The notes under the pieces were generated by a model that had not been told where the DNA came from, did not search any database, and saw nothing but the letters and a program-made list of their open reading frames with translations. Shown here piece by piece: positions 1-13,600 of a DNA stretch of 64,000 nucleotides. This DNA comes from Trichoplax adhaerens (taxonomy: Eukaryota; Placozoa; Uniplacotomia; Trichoplacea; Trichoplacidae), in contig NW_002060944.1 in NCBI RefSeq assembly GCF_000150275.1, forward strand, positions 8,642,159 through 8,706,158. The letters run 5' to 3'. Position numbers and translations under genes: made by a program. The stretch's first letter is position 1; each line of letters begins with the position of its first letter.

Positions 1-191
1 CATTGCAAGACAGTCATGGTTATACCGCTAATGATTATGCTCGTGCTGCAAATTCTGACGAATGCATTGAAGTTCTAGTCAGTAACGATTCATCACAAGA
101 AACATCTACTGCTAAGACGTTATATCTTACTAAAGAATTATTTGTCACAAGTAATAAGGAAAGAGATCGAAATCATAGCAGTATAGTTTAA
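1..191 (+). CDS. Ankyrin-repeat protein, C-terminal exon (5' partial)
   Basis: The frame is open from position 3 to a TAA at 189-191 and enters from outside the window. Its first residues read DSHGYTANDYARAANSDEC followed by IEVL, which fits the second helix and loop of an ankyrin repeat (D.xGxTA.DYA....). The remaining roughly 35 residues are a polar, Ser/Thr/Lys-rich tail without a domain I recognise. Only the last repeat is visible, so the function of the whole protein (scaffold, channel, signalling) cannot be told. Ankyrin repeats mediate protein-protein binding. Confidence 0.6.
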   Translation, partial: LQDSHGYTANDYARAANSDECIEVLVSNDSSQETSTAKTLYLTKELFVTSNKERDRNHSSIV

Positions 192-2747
192 AAAATTAGT
201 TTAGATATCTAGAATCTATAGGCAGTTTATTGAAGCAATTTAAGTGACTATTTTCTCTTCAATACAAGAACCTCATCTTTCCATGAGGACTTCACAAAAT
301 GAATAGTGTTTATATATGTATGCATATTTGTGGATTTTGTGGTTGGCCAGAAAAAGGAGAGATATTTTCAAGGGCATCATGGTTAAATAGAAAGAGTTCT
401 CGACGGTAAAGATATGCCGAAATTTTTTGCAATTCGCTTCTGTTTGTACACTCTCGAGCTAATTATTATAATTATAAATGAATTACTACTATTGAATCTT
501 TGGTAAAGACACGAATGTTCTAGTAAATGGAAGGGATATCACAACTATTATTGGACAGTGAATATATTATACGCAAAAAATATACGAATATCTATCATTT
601 CGACCAATGGCAGTTATAAATTCACATTTAAGAACTTTATTCTAATACGTGTAATTGTCGCAACTTCAAGATTGCTGCTAGTTTGGTTGTTAAGAAATTA
701 ATATACGATAGGACAAAATGGTTTCCTTTATGGGTTGTGTAATCGTAATCTAAATCACATTTGATTATCCGCTGCATATAATTCTAAAACTAATTGGCAA
801 TCCATGAAATAGAGCAATACTACTGACATTATGATTCACCATTATGTGTATTCTGGTTATTCTGGTTATAAAAGCATCAAACCTGACGAATGAAAACAAA
901 ATTAGGGTGCAAATTTTGCCTACATCTCAATATTTTAGTAACTCTCTAACATAGCACTGAATACACAACACTTATTAATGCGATATTTCCGATTTAAATG
1001 ACTCTAAGTAAACTACTGTACTGTTGTGTAATCATCATTAGATATTGTTTAAAATAATCAATACTGTTAAATGCTCCAGACCATCTATAAATAGAGCGTG
1101 GTATTAATTATATATGTCTATATGTAATTGACTAAAATAGGAATATCTATCGTTACAGTGACTAGAATTTATAAACGTCCTCTCGAGTATCTTTAGCCAT
1201 CTCATAATTCTTATTGGATGGAAAAATTGTTGGCATAGATAAACGCATAAAATGTTCATGAATTACATGTTATAGTTTTATTTGATACTATTTCTATCAA
1301 AAAATTTTTAATTTGTATGGTGTCAGTTTATTCTCAGTTACTATTTGCATTGCCAATTTCTTAAACTTTAATTATTTAGAAAGATAATAGATTTAATGTA
1401 CAGCTGATTTTTAGTAAACTTTGGTTCGCTTGCATGATAAAACTAAACCAAATATAAGCAGTTATTAAGCTCAGACGATAGTATTTCTTAGATGCTATGG
1501 CTGATTGAGTTTCACTGTAACTAAGTAATTTCTTTTATAGTTGCAGATATGGCTGTATTGAATTATGAAAAATTTGTACGTGGATTTATATATGTTATAT
1601 ATGTGTAAAGCGATTAGTACTGCTCTATACCAGCTAGACAAACAGAAAATACCTCTTCCGCTAAAAATTCACATCTTGATTTAAAAATTAAAATTGATCA
1701 AATGAGCTTTGCCTTCCCTAAATCCACTTTATGATCTTTTCTCAGAGAAATTGTCGTCTTCAGCTTTTAGGTCAAAAACTGTTTACCACACCGTCATAAA
1801 AAAATTGGTATAACCATCTGTGTATATTAAATGCTGATTAAAATGCTGTTGCTATCTAAGTTCTTGCGTTAGTGGATGGACTTTATTAATACCTACTTCG
1901 ATAGTCGTGTCAAATGATCGATACAGCGTACAGTGTTTCAAATATGCACTGTTCATTTGAACATTAATTCTTGCATGACAAACTAATGGATAGCTAAAGA
2001 TTAAACGAAAATATTTTATTATCAAATTACATAGTGATTAAGAGCTCATAATATTTATATTGTGTTATTTCATGTTAAAATTCTAGTCTGATGACTATGT
2101 TACCGATTTTAAGTGATATATCATCAGAATGCAATACTACCAATTCAATCGTATCTCTTTTGCATACATTCGCTTATATCAGCATATTAAATAAATTCTA
2201 CGTTGCTAGCATGGTCACTATGAGAATAGCATTAAGTTATAGCCCTTTAGACATTTGTTTAGGCAATAAAGAATAGTTACTTGACGATGTAAATGTATAA
2301 AGAAGGTAAGTACTATACAATAGTTAGCATAAGAATTACTATCCAACAATCATACAAGTAACTTGTTACATTTTTATTCACACAGAGGAACAAGCGGATA
2401 ACATTGATGGAAATCTTATAAAATTTTTAAATAACAGTTTTTGGGGTTACTTTATGGTATCTGTTAACAGTAAACAGATTTCAAACTGTTTATGATATCT
2501 TAAAGCAATAACTCAGGACTTTTAAAAACTTTCCTCATCTTTCACTTCTGATAAATCATAATCAATTATCTATGCATGAAAATGGAAATCAATAATCATA
2601 ATGAACTCATTGTTAGTGAGAGCTTTAAACAATTCATGGATGGAAATTATGTGTATAAATCAGATACAAGCATTAAATGGTAGCGGATTTACAAATAAAA
2701 TCTATATCAAATGTACTACTCTCTGTTGATTAGTAAAATTCGCCACT
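192..2747. other. Intergenic AT-rich stretch, no supported gene
   Basis: AT-rich sequence between the ankyrin gene end and the 3' end of the minus-strand transporter. The longest frame (2091-2276, 61 codons) is of a length expected by chance at this base composition and shows no splice context or family motif. No RNA gene or repeat was recognised. Confidence 0.5.
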
Positions 2748-5025
2748 TCAAGAATTTACACCATTAGCAGCTATATGATCGTCATTAATATGTACGTAAA
2801 ACGAAGTAGAACGTTGTCGACGACGATCAACGTGTATTATTGATGTTAATGCTAATGGTATGATTGTAAGGGAAGCCATAGTTATGAAAACAGTTGTGAT
2901 TGCAGTGCGAACTGTTGCTGAATATATACCGTTAGCAATAGCAGAAGCAAGGAGCGATGTTAAAACTTCTGTAGCTGATATAAAGCCAAACATTTTACCT
3001 GGGATAAGATAATACGAAATCAGTACATTAGAAGAAAATCTTCAATATCGCCGTTTGGCAAAAGCGTTTGATCACTCAAGCATAGCTAAGTCACTCTTAA
3101 ACAGAAAAATTTCAATCAATCAGATCTTTGCCGACAAAACTAATTTCAGATTCTGTCACTAAAGTAGAGAAATCATTCACATGAGAACAAAACCATTCAA
3201 GATACAAGCTCAAGAGTTAGTAGCAACTACCGCTTCTGTTAAACTATAGCTGTCTATTAGGAATTCAAATAGCTATATTTCCTTTCTACCAGTTACAGCG
3301 GTTTGACAATGTACTAAAGTAAAATGTTGTAATGTCACTGTGCTATTCTTATTTTTGTGCAGCTAGTACATTTTGTGATTACTATATCAAACTTAGAAGA
3401 TTCGTGCGCATCATCACGATAGCAAGCCAATTATATCTAAACAAGAGTATCTCAGCGCTTACCTAATTCGTCCTGGTTAACAATCTTTGATAACATAGCA
3501 CGGCAACTAGGTATCGCCATTCCAGTTAATCCATCAATGATGGAGCCTAGTAAAGTTATACAGGATAAATCAATATCAAAATAGCAAGCACCAAAAAAGT
3601 TGCAAATATTTTTAATTTAAGATTGGCAATATGAGTACAGTATATATATATACTGGTATATGCTGTATATATTATAATTGAATAAGAATGCCTATAAGCG
3701 ACATCCATTTACGTTAACTCTGCTAATAGACTAATGCATTTGGTGTCCAGTATGCATTGATTATTAAGTTATGTATCTATTTCACTCTAGATATATTTGA
3801 ATTCTTTAATTTAACATCAATTATGCTAGATACTGTATACTAATAATAATGGAAACGATTCCAGTCTATGATTATAAACTACACATCATTATTGGTGAAT
3901 GCAGTTACCGATGAAAACAATTGACGGTGATCGTATAAATCCAATGTACAACCATGAAGCAGTTGATGATAGTACACCAATCATAATTAAGCTTGTATCA
4001 TTAAAATGTAAAATTTTGGATAGAATTGGCATAACTATAATTGCTGCTATTCCGTTCAAACATAGTTTTAGTGCTACAATGTCACCAATACTCGTTGGTG
4101 TCAACGAGAGCGGTGGGTGTTTTAGGTAAACGTAAATGATGTTATTAAAAGCATTGAAAATGATGACATTGAGGAAAAATATGGCGACCAACAAGATTAA
4201 ATGAATCCGTAAGTGGCCAACACGAGGTTTGATAATCACTTTATAGCTGGCTTGAAAATTACGCATTGAAAAAAATGTGGAACAGCGATTCTGATCTGGA
4301 GTATCAACTTGCTGATTGTCGTTAGGATCTGTTGGACGATAGGATTCGGTTATGACAAATATGATGTATAAAATTAAGCAAAAATAAATGATTACATTGG
4401 CCCAAAATGGAGGTAAAAACCCAGCCGTATCTAGCCATCGACCAGAAATAAAATTAGCCATTGATCCACCTATAAATGTCATGGATTCTAAAATACCAAT
4501 TCGTGAACTACGCGTGTCACCATGACTAATATCAGAGATGTAAGAAAAAACAGCCATTAATAACGTTGGATAATTGCCAAAGAATCCTGAAATAGCTGAT
4601 CCAATGTACATGTACGGCACTGGCTTGTCAATTAGATAAGCATTAATGAGAAAGATGACATTTTTAATACCAGCACCAATACATGGCAATATCATGACCA
4701 CTTTACGGCCAAGTTTATCAGATAAATTGCCTAGAATGATAGACGCACAAACTGATGGAATAATAAATGATAAATTCAAGTAGAAAATATACGTTGAAGT
4801 CTGACTTTCAATACTATTTTCAGTGGTATTATCCAATCGAATAGAGGAATTGGAGCAAATACTTAAGGGTAAATAATTTAAGCAAACTTTACGTCGTATT
4901 AAAAACATGACTAGAGCATATTCTGAAAATTGGCAGAACATGAACAAGAATAATACTGGCTCAACGGTGATACTGCGTGGGATTTTGGCCAGCGTTGACA
5001 ACCAATTCGATCTTTCAACTGCCAT
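2748..5025 (-). CDS. MFS transporter, SLC46 / proton-coupled folate transporter-like
   Basis: Three exons rebuilt from splice sites: 5025-3909, 3546-3463 and 2998-2748. Both introns are phase 1 and together the exons give 483 residues, close to the 440-480 usual for SLC46. It is a twelve-helix major facilitator protein. The signature loop between TM2 and TM3 is present as GNLSDKLGRK (about residues 99-108), and the first extracellular loop carries N-glycosylation sites near residues 59 and 66, as in SLC46 proteins. The last two exons supply the C-terminal helices (GSIIDGLTGMAIP..., then GKMFGFISATEVL...). Family members move folates, antifolates or other small organic anions with protons; the substrate here cannot be read from sequence. 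The start ATG lies in CCAAGATGGCAG, a good initiation context and YY1-like core motif. The 5' flank, from about 60 bp upstream, is a tandem repeat array, so the promoter is unusual. Confidence 0.88.
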
Positions 5026-5082
5026 CTTGGAGGATAACCTTTCTTCTCCAGTATAAAATCAATGCAATGGAACAAGATTGTC

Positions 5083-5992
5083 TCTAATTTGTCTTTAAAT
5101 AAAGTGAAAATGGGATGTTGAAATGGTTTAGAGTTGAATTTTTCCCTTTTTCCTCTATCCTGTACTAGGTCAATCCAGCAGACTTTAGCACGATGTTTCG
5201 CTCGTCTTTGAAATCAATGAAAAATGCAATATTCCAGTGACACAAGATGAAATCAATCCGTATAGTCTGTACCACCATACGATACTTTACTAGCTCTATC
5301 TACAGTCTAGTTTGTTTTTAAATAAAGTGAAAATGGGATGTTGAAATGATTCAGATATGAATTTTTCCCTTTTTCCTCTATCCTGTACTAGGTTAATCCA
5401 GCAGACTTTAGCACGATGTCCACTCGTCTTTGAAACCAATAAAAAATGCAATTTTTCAGTGACACAAGATGAAATCAATCCTTTTGATGCGTCTAGTCTG
5501 TACGACCATACAAGACTTTACTAGCTCTATCTACAGTCTAATTTGTCTTTAAATAAAGCGAAAATGGGATGTTGAAATGATTCAGAGTTGAATTTTTCCT
5601 CTATCCTGTACTAGGTTAATCCAGCAGACTTTAGCACGATGTCCGCTCGTCTTTGAAATCAATGAAAAATGCAATTTTCCAGTGACACAAGATGAAATCA
5701 ATCCTTTTGATGCGTCTAGTCTGTATCACCATACAAGACTTTACCAGCTCTATCTACAGTCTAATTTGTCTTTAAATAAAGTGAAAATGGGATGTTGAAA
5801 TGGTTCAGAGTTGAATTTTTCCCTTTTTCCCCTATCCTGTACTAGGTCAATCCAGCAGACTTTAGCACGATGTCCGCTCGTCTTTGAAATCAATGAAAAA
5901 TGCAATTTTCCAGCGACACAAGATGAAATCAATCCTTTTGATGCGTCTAGTCTGTACCACCATACAAGACTTTACTAGCTCTATCTACAGTC
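5083..5992. repeat. Tandem array, 4 copies of a 223-231 bp unit
   Basis: The block beginning TTTAAATAAAG recurs with the AAATAAAG core at 5097, 5320, 5551 and 5774 (spacing 223, 231 and 223). Each copy ends in CTAGCTCTATCTACAGTC. Copies differ by scattered substitutions and small indels; for example one copy lacks a run of a few T/C bases near 5600. Two copies hold a 60-codon minus-strand frame, but the others do not conserve it, so I do not treat it as a gene. The array begins about 60 bp upstream of the transporter start codon. No terminal inverted repeats were recognised. Confidence 0.9.
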
Positions 5993-6361
5993 GAATAGTC
6001 AAGTTTGAATATCGTATAAGCTGAACTAGCCAGAAAAGAGTTATAGCGCTATTTTAGTTGCCAAATCCTTGCAGCTTTCTCGGACATAAATTTATTCCTT
6101 GTCGTCCATTTTCTTTGGCAGAGAGACAAAGTGCTGGTGACTGGTACGAGTCAGTCTACACCTAGCTGACCTGACACGGTCACTGCACATTGGCCAATCG
6201 TACACACAGCTCCGTCCATCCATGTCGTCCATGCTAGAAGAAGGGTGCCATCCAATGCAGGCCTGCTCGCATCGAATATTGAATACATAAAAGCAATGGC
6301 AGGCTCTCGATCAGCATCCAGCTAGGGATAAGTCTTGCAATCTTATTCAAAAACGAATTTT
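5993..6361. promoter_or_regulatory. GC-richer promoter-like segment
   Basis: Compared with its neighbours this stretch is clearly richer in G and C. It contains a CCAAT-type box (GCCAAT near 6192) and several TCCATCCATG/TCCATGC motifs. It sits directly upstream of a coding-like but interrupted plus-strand frame that begins at 6362. That position and composition resemble the 5' flanks of the verified housekeeping genes in this window. A promoter role is inference only. Confidence 0.3.
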
Positions 6362-7612
6362 ATGCAAGTAAACGTATCGGAAGTAGTTTTGACTGCCATT
6401 AGACAGGAATTAGTTTATAAAGGATGAGGGAATTTATCTAAATCTAATTTGGCTTTTAACTTATTGCCTCCTTGTATGGCTGAACACTTTCAACAAAGTG
6501 AACGAAAAAAAATCGAGATTCAAGTACTTGGGTAGATTGCACAGTTTTACATGTCTATCTAGAAAGCTATTGAGGAAAAGCAAAAGAAGAACGAGATAGG
6601 GAATCTGGCCTAGAGTGGAACTAACAGTTTCTGAAGAATGCGGTAGTTTATAAGATTATTATACCATATTTACCTACACTGAACGTTGTCGTACTATACC
6701 CGGTAGTCGGCCCTTAAAATCAATCTGTGTTTCATAAATATTAGATGGAAAAAAATAGTTTAGGAAGGACATGCCATGGTACCGGTGCGCCTAACAAGAT
6801 CGCTCCACGACATCGGATTGCATTAAAGATAGACGGATAATTCGCTTAATCTTATATTAATTAAGGATAGCTTACAGTTACGTCGAGGCGATAGCAAGGT
6901 CATAGAAATTGAGTTTTAGCAAATAAAAGGGGAAATTGAGTTTAATTAGCCCATAATCATGCAGATTTAATTTCACTAAATTTACCTAACCTTTCACATG
7001 AACTGATTTATTGGAGTATTCGCACGAAATGGGGTAGAAATACCAGGTGCTGCACGTTGTAGATCAACGGCGGTGCAAAGTTAAATCGCTACTTAGCTCA
7101 CTTATGAGCGATGAAGCAATAAAGTTATAAAAATAATGATACTACTAACAATTTAACCAATATCCTCTTATAAATATTATAATCGCTTTTATTTCAGATA
7201 GGAGATTAGACTTAATATCAGTAGTCAAGATCGACTGCTATACAATAAAAACAAGTAAAAACTATCATCTCGTGTTCTTTAAAAAACGACATACACCTTT
7301 CAAATCACAGAAAAGAGCTGTAAATTTAATTATCAAGATATTTATGACTGACCATGAAGGCATTAATTAAAATAGTTATCACGATCATACAAAGAAGTTA
7401 CAAAATAATTTTTAGAAGAGTTCTTGAAGAACTATCTGATTTCTTATTATGATCATCTAAATCCTACGATGGCTTATTATGAGCGTAATAGAACCGTATA
7501 CGAGCATATACTCAATTCATCTTTTAAAATAAGCTTGCAAAACTCACTAAAAAAGATTGCAAGCCAGCATTTCAGGCTATTTACGTCATTAACTTTGAAC
7601 GTATTACAGTGA
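6362..7612 (+). pseudogene. Broken coding-like frames, possible pseudogene or mis-resolved gene
   Basis: From the ATG at 6362 a single frame reads about 21 codons, a TGA (6425), 35 codons, a TAG (6533), then shorter pieces split by TAG, TAG, TGA and TAG up to about 6646. All six interruptions are TGA or TAG and none is TAA. Downstream, a strong acceptor (TTTTATTTCAG, ending 7197) opens a 56-codon frame to a TAA at 7370. Another acceptor (TTTTTAG, ending 7415) opens a frame starting EFLKNYLISYY to a stop at 7612, followed closely by AATAAA. I recognise no family in any piece. It could be a decayed gene, unlinked exons of a real gene, or chance. The reading phase of the pieces is not proven compatible. 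Confidence 0.22.
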
Positions 7613-7626
7613 TAATATAAAATAAA

Positions 7627-10600
7627 TTAATTATCAGGGCTATCAAAGCTCGTCTTTGTTGAGTTTCTACTTAATGTCGCTGACTGGGATCTTGTCTCTT
7701 TAAATTCGTATTCATTGGCAATTCTTGGCCGAAGATGTAAAGGCACCAATCGACTATGTGATAGCGATCGAGTTTTACAAGCAGCTATTTTACGTGCGCT
7801 GGATAAAAGTGGCTTAACGAAATTCTGCGGAGATTCTCCTCCTGTATTATCACGATAGTAATATTGAATTTGAGCTCATATTCGGAATATAGTAATTAGA
7901 ATAATTTCATTCTCATGCGCTATTAAAAAAGTTATCACATATAGTATTAAAATGACGTTACTAATAGATTATGTCCATTACTCCTCTTGCTGTAAGATAC
8001 ACAACTATTTAATTTAAATAACCTAAAGCTCTTTGTATAAGTCATGTATCCGTATGCATCATGATTTATAAAATTACCTGCAGCTTTGTTGCTGATAGCT
8101 ACAGCGGTATGTATGATATCGACATCGGATGCAATAGCGCTTTCCTCCCGATTGAAATTGAAATCATCTATCCCCGACGTTACAGAATCATTATCTTTGA
8201 TACCTAGATTTTTGACTGTAACAGAGAATTAGGATAGACCACGTTAATATTCAATTATGAATCTGAATCAATCTTCTATTATTACGACACCAGCAAACTG
8301 ATCAATATGCAAAAGTCTTCTGTTGTGAAACGATCATTTCTAAAGATACTTATTCGATAGATAGAAGATTTTTTTTGGGGGGGGGGGGGGCGCTAACAGT
8401 ATAAAGTAACTCGCGATTCTTATTATTGAACAACAAGTTTAAAATGCACTAAATATCTGAAATTGTAGAGATTATCCGTCTTATACACTATTTCGTTACG
8501 TAGAAATAACTTCATTTCAAAACTGGGTAAAATATAGGACTTGTACACCGATCACACTTACTCTTACTACTTCGGCCATTTATTGGTGGCAATGGCCATC
8601 GCAGTTGTGGACTACCGACTCTTGAATTCGATGTTTGAATAGAATTGGATATAGAATTGGTATCAAAGTCGCAAATATCGGATATATGGAAATTTTTAGA
8701 CGTTTTCGGCTCTTGATGATTATTTTCTACATTAATAATTGCAAATATTAACTAAAAGATGATAGATAGCACAGATTTAATGAAGGTAATATACTAATAA
8801 CATTTCATGAAAGCTGTCGAAATGCCTGCAAATTTGACAGGATCAATTACTTTGAGCAATTAAGTGCATGCACGACCGCATTAGTACCCGTCAAAACTTT
8901 TATTGGTCGACCTGGTAGATGTACAGTAGATATTTACACATTACCTCTTGACCAGAAGAAATCATGATCGAAATGTATTCTAGCAGTTGCTACAGCTGCT
9001 GTAGGAGGTCTTTCTATTTGAGCTAGGAATGCCACAGAGCAAACTTGCCCCACTAAAATTACGACAATAAGAAATTTAATAGAATATAAACCTCAACTGA
9101 ATTACGAAATTCATAAAGTACTTCAAGATAATAATTTCTATTCGTTAACTACGTAATCTGCTGACCTGGATATATCAAGGCAGATTTTAACAAGCTATTT
9201 TGGTAACTTGTATGATCTACAGCTGTTTTTAATTTGCCAACTTCTGTTTTATAATCTCTCCATTCATTAGCTAAAGTAAAAAGATAAATCAAAAATTGAT
9301 GAAAAAGTCTAAACATATTATTCAGAATTTAACGTCTGTGGTTGTTAAAATTTTCCAAATTGAAATTATTCAAGTCAATCGATGCTAGTAATATTGATAC
9401 AATATATTTGGATATTTTTTATACATATTTCTATTCATTCATTTTTATTTTTTATGTATTCATTTATTAATTAAGATGGAAAAAGGTACATTTATAGATG
9501 ATCATAATCATATTCATTCTTTAAGATAATCTTCATGTTAATGATTATACTACAAATAAGCTGATTTGAACATATAATAGTATACGATCTAGTTTATATT
9601 CAATATCTCATTCAAATTCTACATTACTCAAAGAATCAATATTTTCTCATTAGTGATGTGTAATACAATTGGACTGCGTCATCTACGAAAAATTAAGCTA
9701 TCACACTTGACGTTCAATATAAATTAATAATTTTTGTCATTTATTCCTGAGTTAGTATCGTACTTAAAAACTTTCAAATCATAATATTAGCGATGATAAT
9801 GTCTATGCATTTCCAATATTGACTTACCAACTGATGTCGTGTGAAACAGCATTCTGGGACGATAATCAAAAAATGTAAAGAATCGACTAAGAACGCAACG
9901 ATACTTTTTTCTATAGTGGCGTCGCATGAAAGCGTACATAAAAGGATTAAAGATCATATTAAGGCCAGCTAGATAAATTCGAATAATATCGACGGAGATG
10001 ATACTAATTGTTAAACTGCCGAATCGACTCCACAAAATAAGGATCTAGTAGATAGAATAAAGGAAAAGGACATACATTATTTCAAGTCGTCTACCAAAAA
10101 TTAATCATGTAAATCTCTAATAAAAGTGCGATAGCATATACTAATTATAATTTAAATTATACTTTATAAATGTTAAGGACCATATAAAGTTATTCAGTAA
10201 CATTAATTTGAAGTAATACTGTTTAAAATGATACTATTTTGGTCCAAATATTCTACTGTGAAATAATAAGTTGATAAGTAATAATGATTCTCCTGATAGC
10301 AGTTTATGAGCTTACTTTATTTAAGATGACCAACTGTCTAATTAACACTAAATAAATGATATTCTGCAGGTAAATCATTCTACGATGAAAGAAATTAACT
10401 GAAAAGCTATTCGTCCTTGAGTGACAGTTGATAAATCTATCATTTAATGACGTATGTTGTAGGGTACGAGATAGATTATAAAGAATTGCTGACTTGGTTG
10501 TTATACCGCGATATTCACATTTAGTGATTGATGCTGTAAATTTTGCGTTCAAAGATTCTATTTAATTTAAATGACTTTGATCATAATTATGAGAGGTTTA

Positions 10601-13600
10601 CTAGATGTAATGATTTAATAATTAATAGATTAGTATACCAGGTATATTATGTTATATCTAGACGTGATACCGAAGTTTAAAGACTATAAGCTAATCATCT
10701 AATCACGATAGTATAAGCGAGCTGTAATAGAACAAGGCTGAACATTGAGGATTGAAGATTATATATCATTAGTTCATTCTTTAATTTCAGTAATATATTC
10801 GCTAATTTAATTCGAACAGAGTACGATACTAAGCTCATTATTTACAAGCTCCTTATTAGTTATTTATCACAAATAATGTAAGTTTAGTCAACAAAGAGAA
10901 AAGCCAAACTAAGTGTTAAGAGTAGTTGCGATATTTAGTTTCGATTAAGGTTAGCATGATACAAACTAAACTAAATATCTAGACTCAAAAGTTATCAGTT
11001 TCTTAGATGATCGCATTAATATAATTTCAGTACAATATCAGAATGGTAGCCTATATTTGGAGATCAACTGTTTTGATAATTACTTTTATTTGACATAAGA
11101 TAGCGCGATACTGGACCGATGGTCTAGAGCTAGGTATTACTAATTTCTTATGATAGATATAGCGATTGCTAATTGTTTTTATCAGGTAAGTTCAGCATGT
11201 ACTAAATAACGAATTAGAAGCATTAATTATATTATTTATGGGATTATTAGATTACTTTAACTATCAAGAAATAGAAATCTAGATGTTTAGTAAAATCACG
11301 TTATTAGTAATTTGTCTACTAGTTCATCTAATTTTTCATTTTCAGGCAATATTGCCGTTAAATTTGATCAAGCTCACATTTTGATAATACAGTAATCAAC
11401 GTCGATACTTAGTGCATGCACATATAAATACGTAAGAATGGTAGTACGACGGAGAAATTTTCCATTATGAAACAAAATAAGTAGTTATACCGACACTCCT
11501 TATATTCAAATACCTTTAGTAATTATGACGTCTTGATTAAAGTGCTATTACGTAAACGGAAACAGCACCTGCCCGCCTGATTGTACTGATTCAATATAAA
11601 TCATTTTTACGTCTACATATTACATCTGATCTAATTCGAATAGCCCCCTCCCCTCATTTACATTATCTCGCACTTAGACATCTTTAATAGTTATCATTAA
11701 AAATTAAACAATATAAGTGAATTTTGATAAATACTAAATTGCTTCTTACAGATCAATTATAGGATTTGGGTTTAATTTTTCAGGATATTATCAATCTACA
11801 TAGGAATTTAAAATCTTCTACACCATTCCTCTTGTTTTTAATTAGTGAAATTTCAGTCTTGTCAATCAGTATTACCAAATTGCTAATTCTAGTAGGTCAT
11901 CGGAAATTAAATAAATACTGACCCTAGCTTATTTCTAGATAAGATCGATACTGAAGTAATAAACCAAATCGACTTACATTAAATCCGTCATTGCTTTTGC
12001 ATTATACGGCAATATTGTATCTGCATTGATAGTTGAGCTATTTTGACTGATGGTAAGAAGATCTAGTTTCCAGCTAGTTGATATGATTAAAATACTTAAT
12101 TTAAAACAGAAATTTAATCAGGATCTTGTGGTATGATATCTAGAATAGAAAGCTGGAACCTCACGCTGAGTGGTAATGATATAACGTTCTTGTTAAAGTT
12201 GATTAAGAATCCATTTTAATAGTAGATTAGAATTACTTTTTATCTTCTCTATTACATCAAGAAAGCAGAATATCGGGCATAAGGTCTCTTTATACCAACA
12301 TAAATTTTGGTAAGAGATCAGTAAAACAATTTGAAAGGTATCTGAGCTGTAAGATTAGATGTAGCACTGCTTCATATGTTAAATGATGCTGTGATCATAT
12401 TCTATACTGTATTTCTACATTTGGTTTTAAAAGTTTTATATATTTGCTTTTAAGAGCTGGTTATACCTTAAGCTAAGGCTAATGCTATGATAAACTTAAT
12501 ATTACTTATATTTTGATATTATAACTAGTTTCCAATAAATATTACTAGATCGACATAGGGAGGCGCAAGATCAGCGTTCTCTTTATTAATACTAGACGTA
12601 TCGGGGAATTTAGCTTTACAGTAATGCATATTGGGAATCGAAGGAATTAAATCTGTCCTTCTGTAACTGTTACTGCAATGCATTATAACGCTTATCCTGT
12701 ACTAGCATACTCTTAATGTATTTATAATAAATTATGAGAAATTATTCATGAAAGCGCAAATATCAATTTACTTTCGTCTTTTAATAGATTTGATACTACG
12801 TGTCTATTAGAAATTTTGTTAGATTCTTCTTATTTTGACACATATTAGACAAATAGAAGAAATCGATTAAAAATTTAAATTGAAACAATGAGCCCTTTTA
12901 AAAATCTCACGATACCTAGAATTAGATAATTTCAGTCAAATAATAATCTACTGCAGCGGAACTTGTAACTTTAAGTTACTTCAGTATGAGTATTGCAGTA
13001 ATTAATAGTTACAATATCAAATGATAATTTTCGATTGAAATCATGGACTATTAGGGGAATTTCCTACCAAACTAAGGATTAGATGTTGATACGTATATCA
13101 AATAGCAATCCAATTTATTGGAATTTTAAACTTCAAATTAGTCTAGTTGGAGTAGCTACAGTATTGATTGTCTTCTATGTAAATCATAAAACTTCCGGTT
13201 ACATTGAAGCTAAGTCATGAAAGGCCCTTTTCCTCTTTAGAATTGAATGTTTATTGATCAACTGAAATCTGAATATCGGAATTGTATTACTTACTGTATA
13301 TAATGTACGTGTAGCACCGCGTAAATTTCAAGATTCCTTCAGTATTAAGTTAACTAGCTGAGTAATACCTTAGTTATAAGTCCTAAGTAGTATAGGAAGT
13401 AGTAATAATTTGTATGATGATTCTACAGTCCTAAGTATTAGGATAATTATCCGCTTTATCTTAGCCGGACGTCGTTTCTGGGTTCGACAAATTTTCAAGT
13501 AAGAAATTACTATATAAAGAGTAGAGACTGCTAGATATATGATTTGTATAGAACTGTGATTGATTGAAAATTGGCCAAGTCCGATTATCCGGTTTATCTT

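Noticed and set aside
5296-5932. Two similar 60-codon minus-strand frames (5296-5478, 5750-5932)
   Set aside because: They lie in copies of the tandem repeat; similarity reflects the repeat, and the other copies break the frame.
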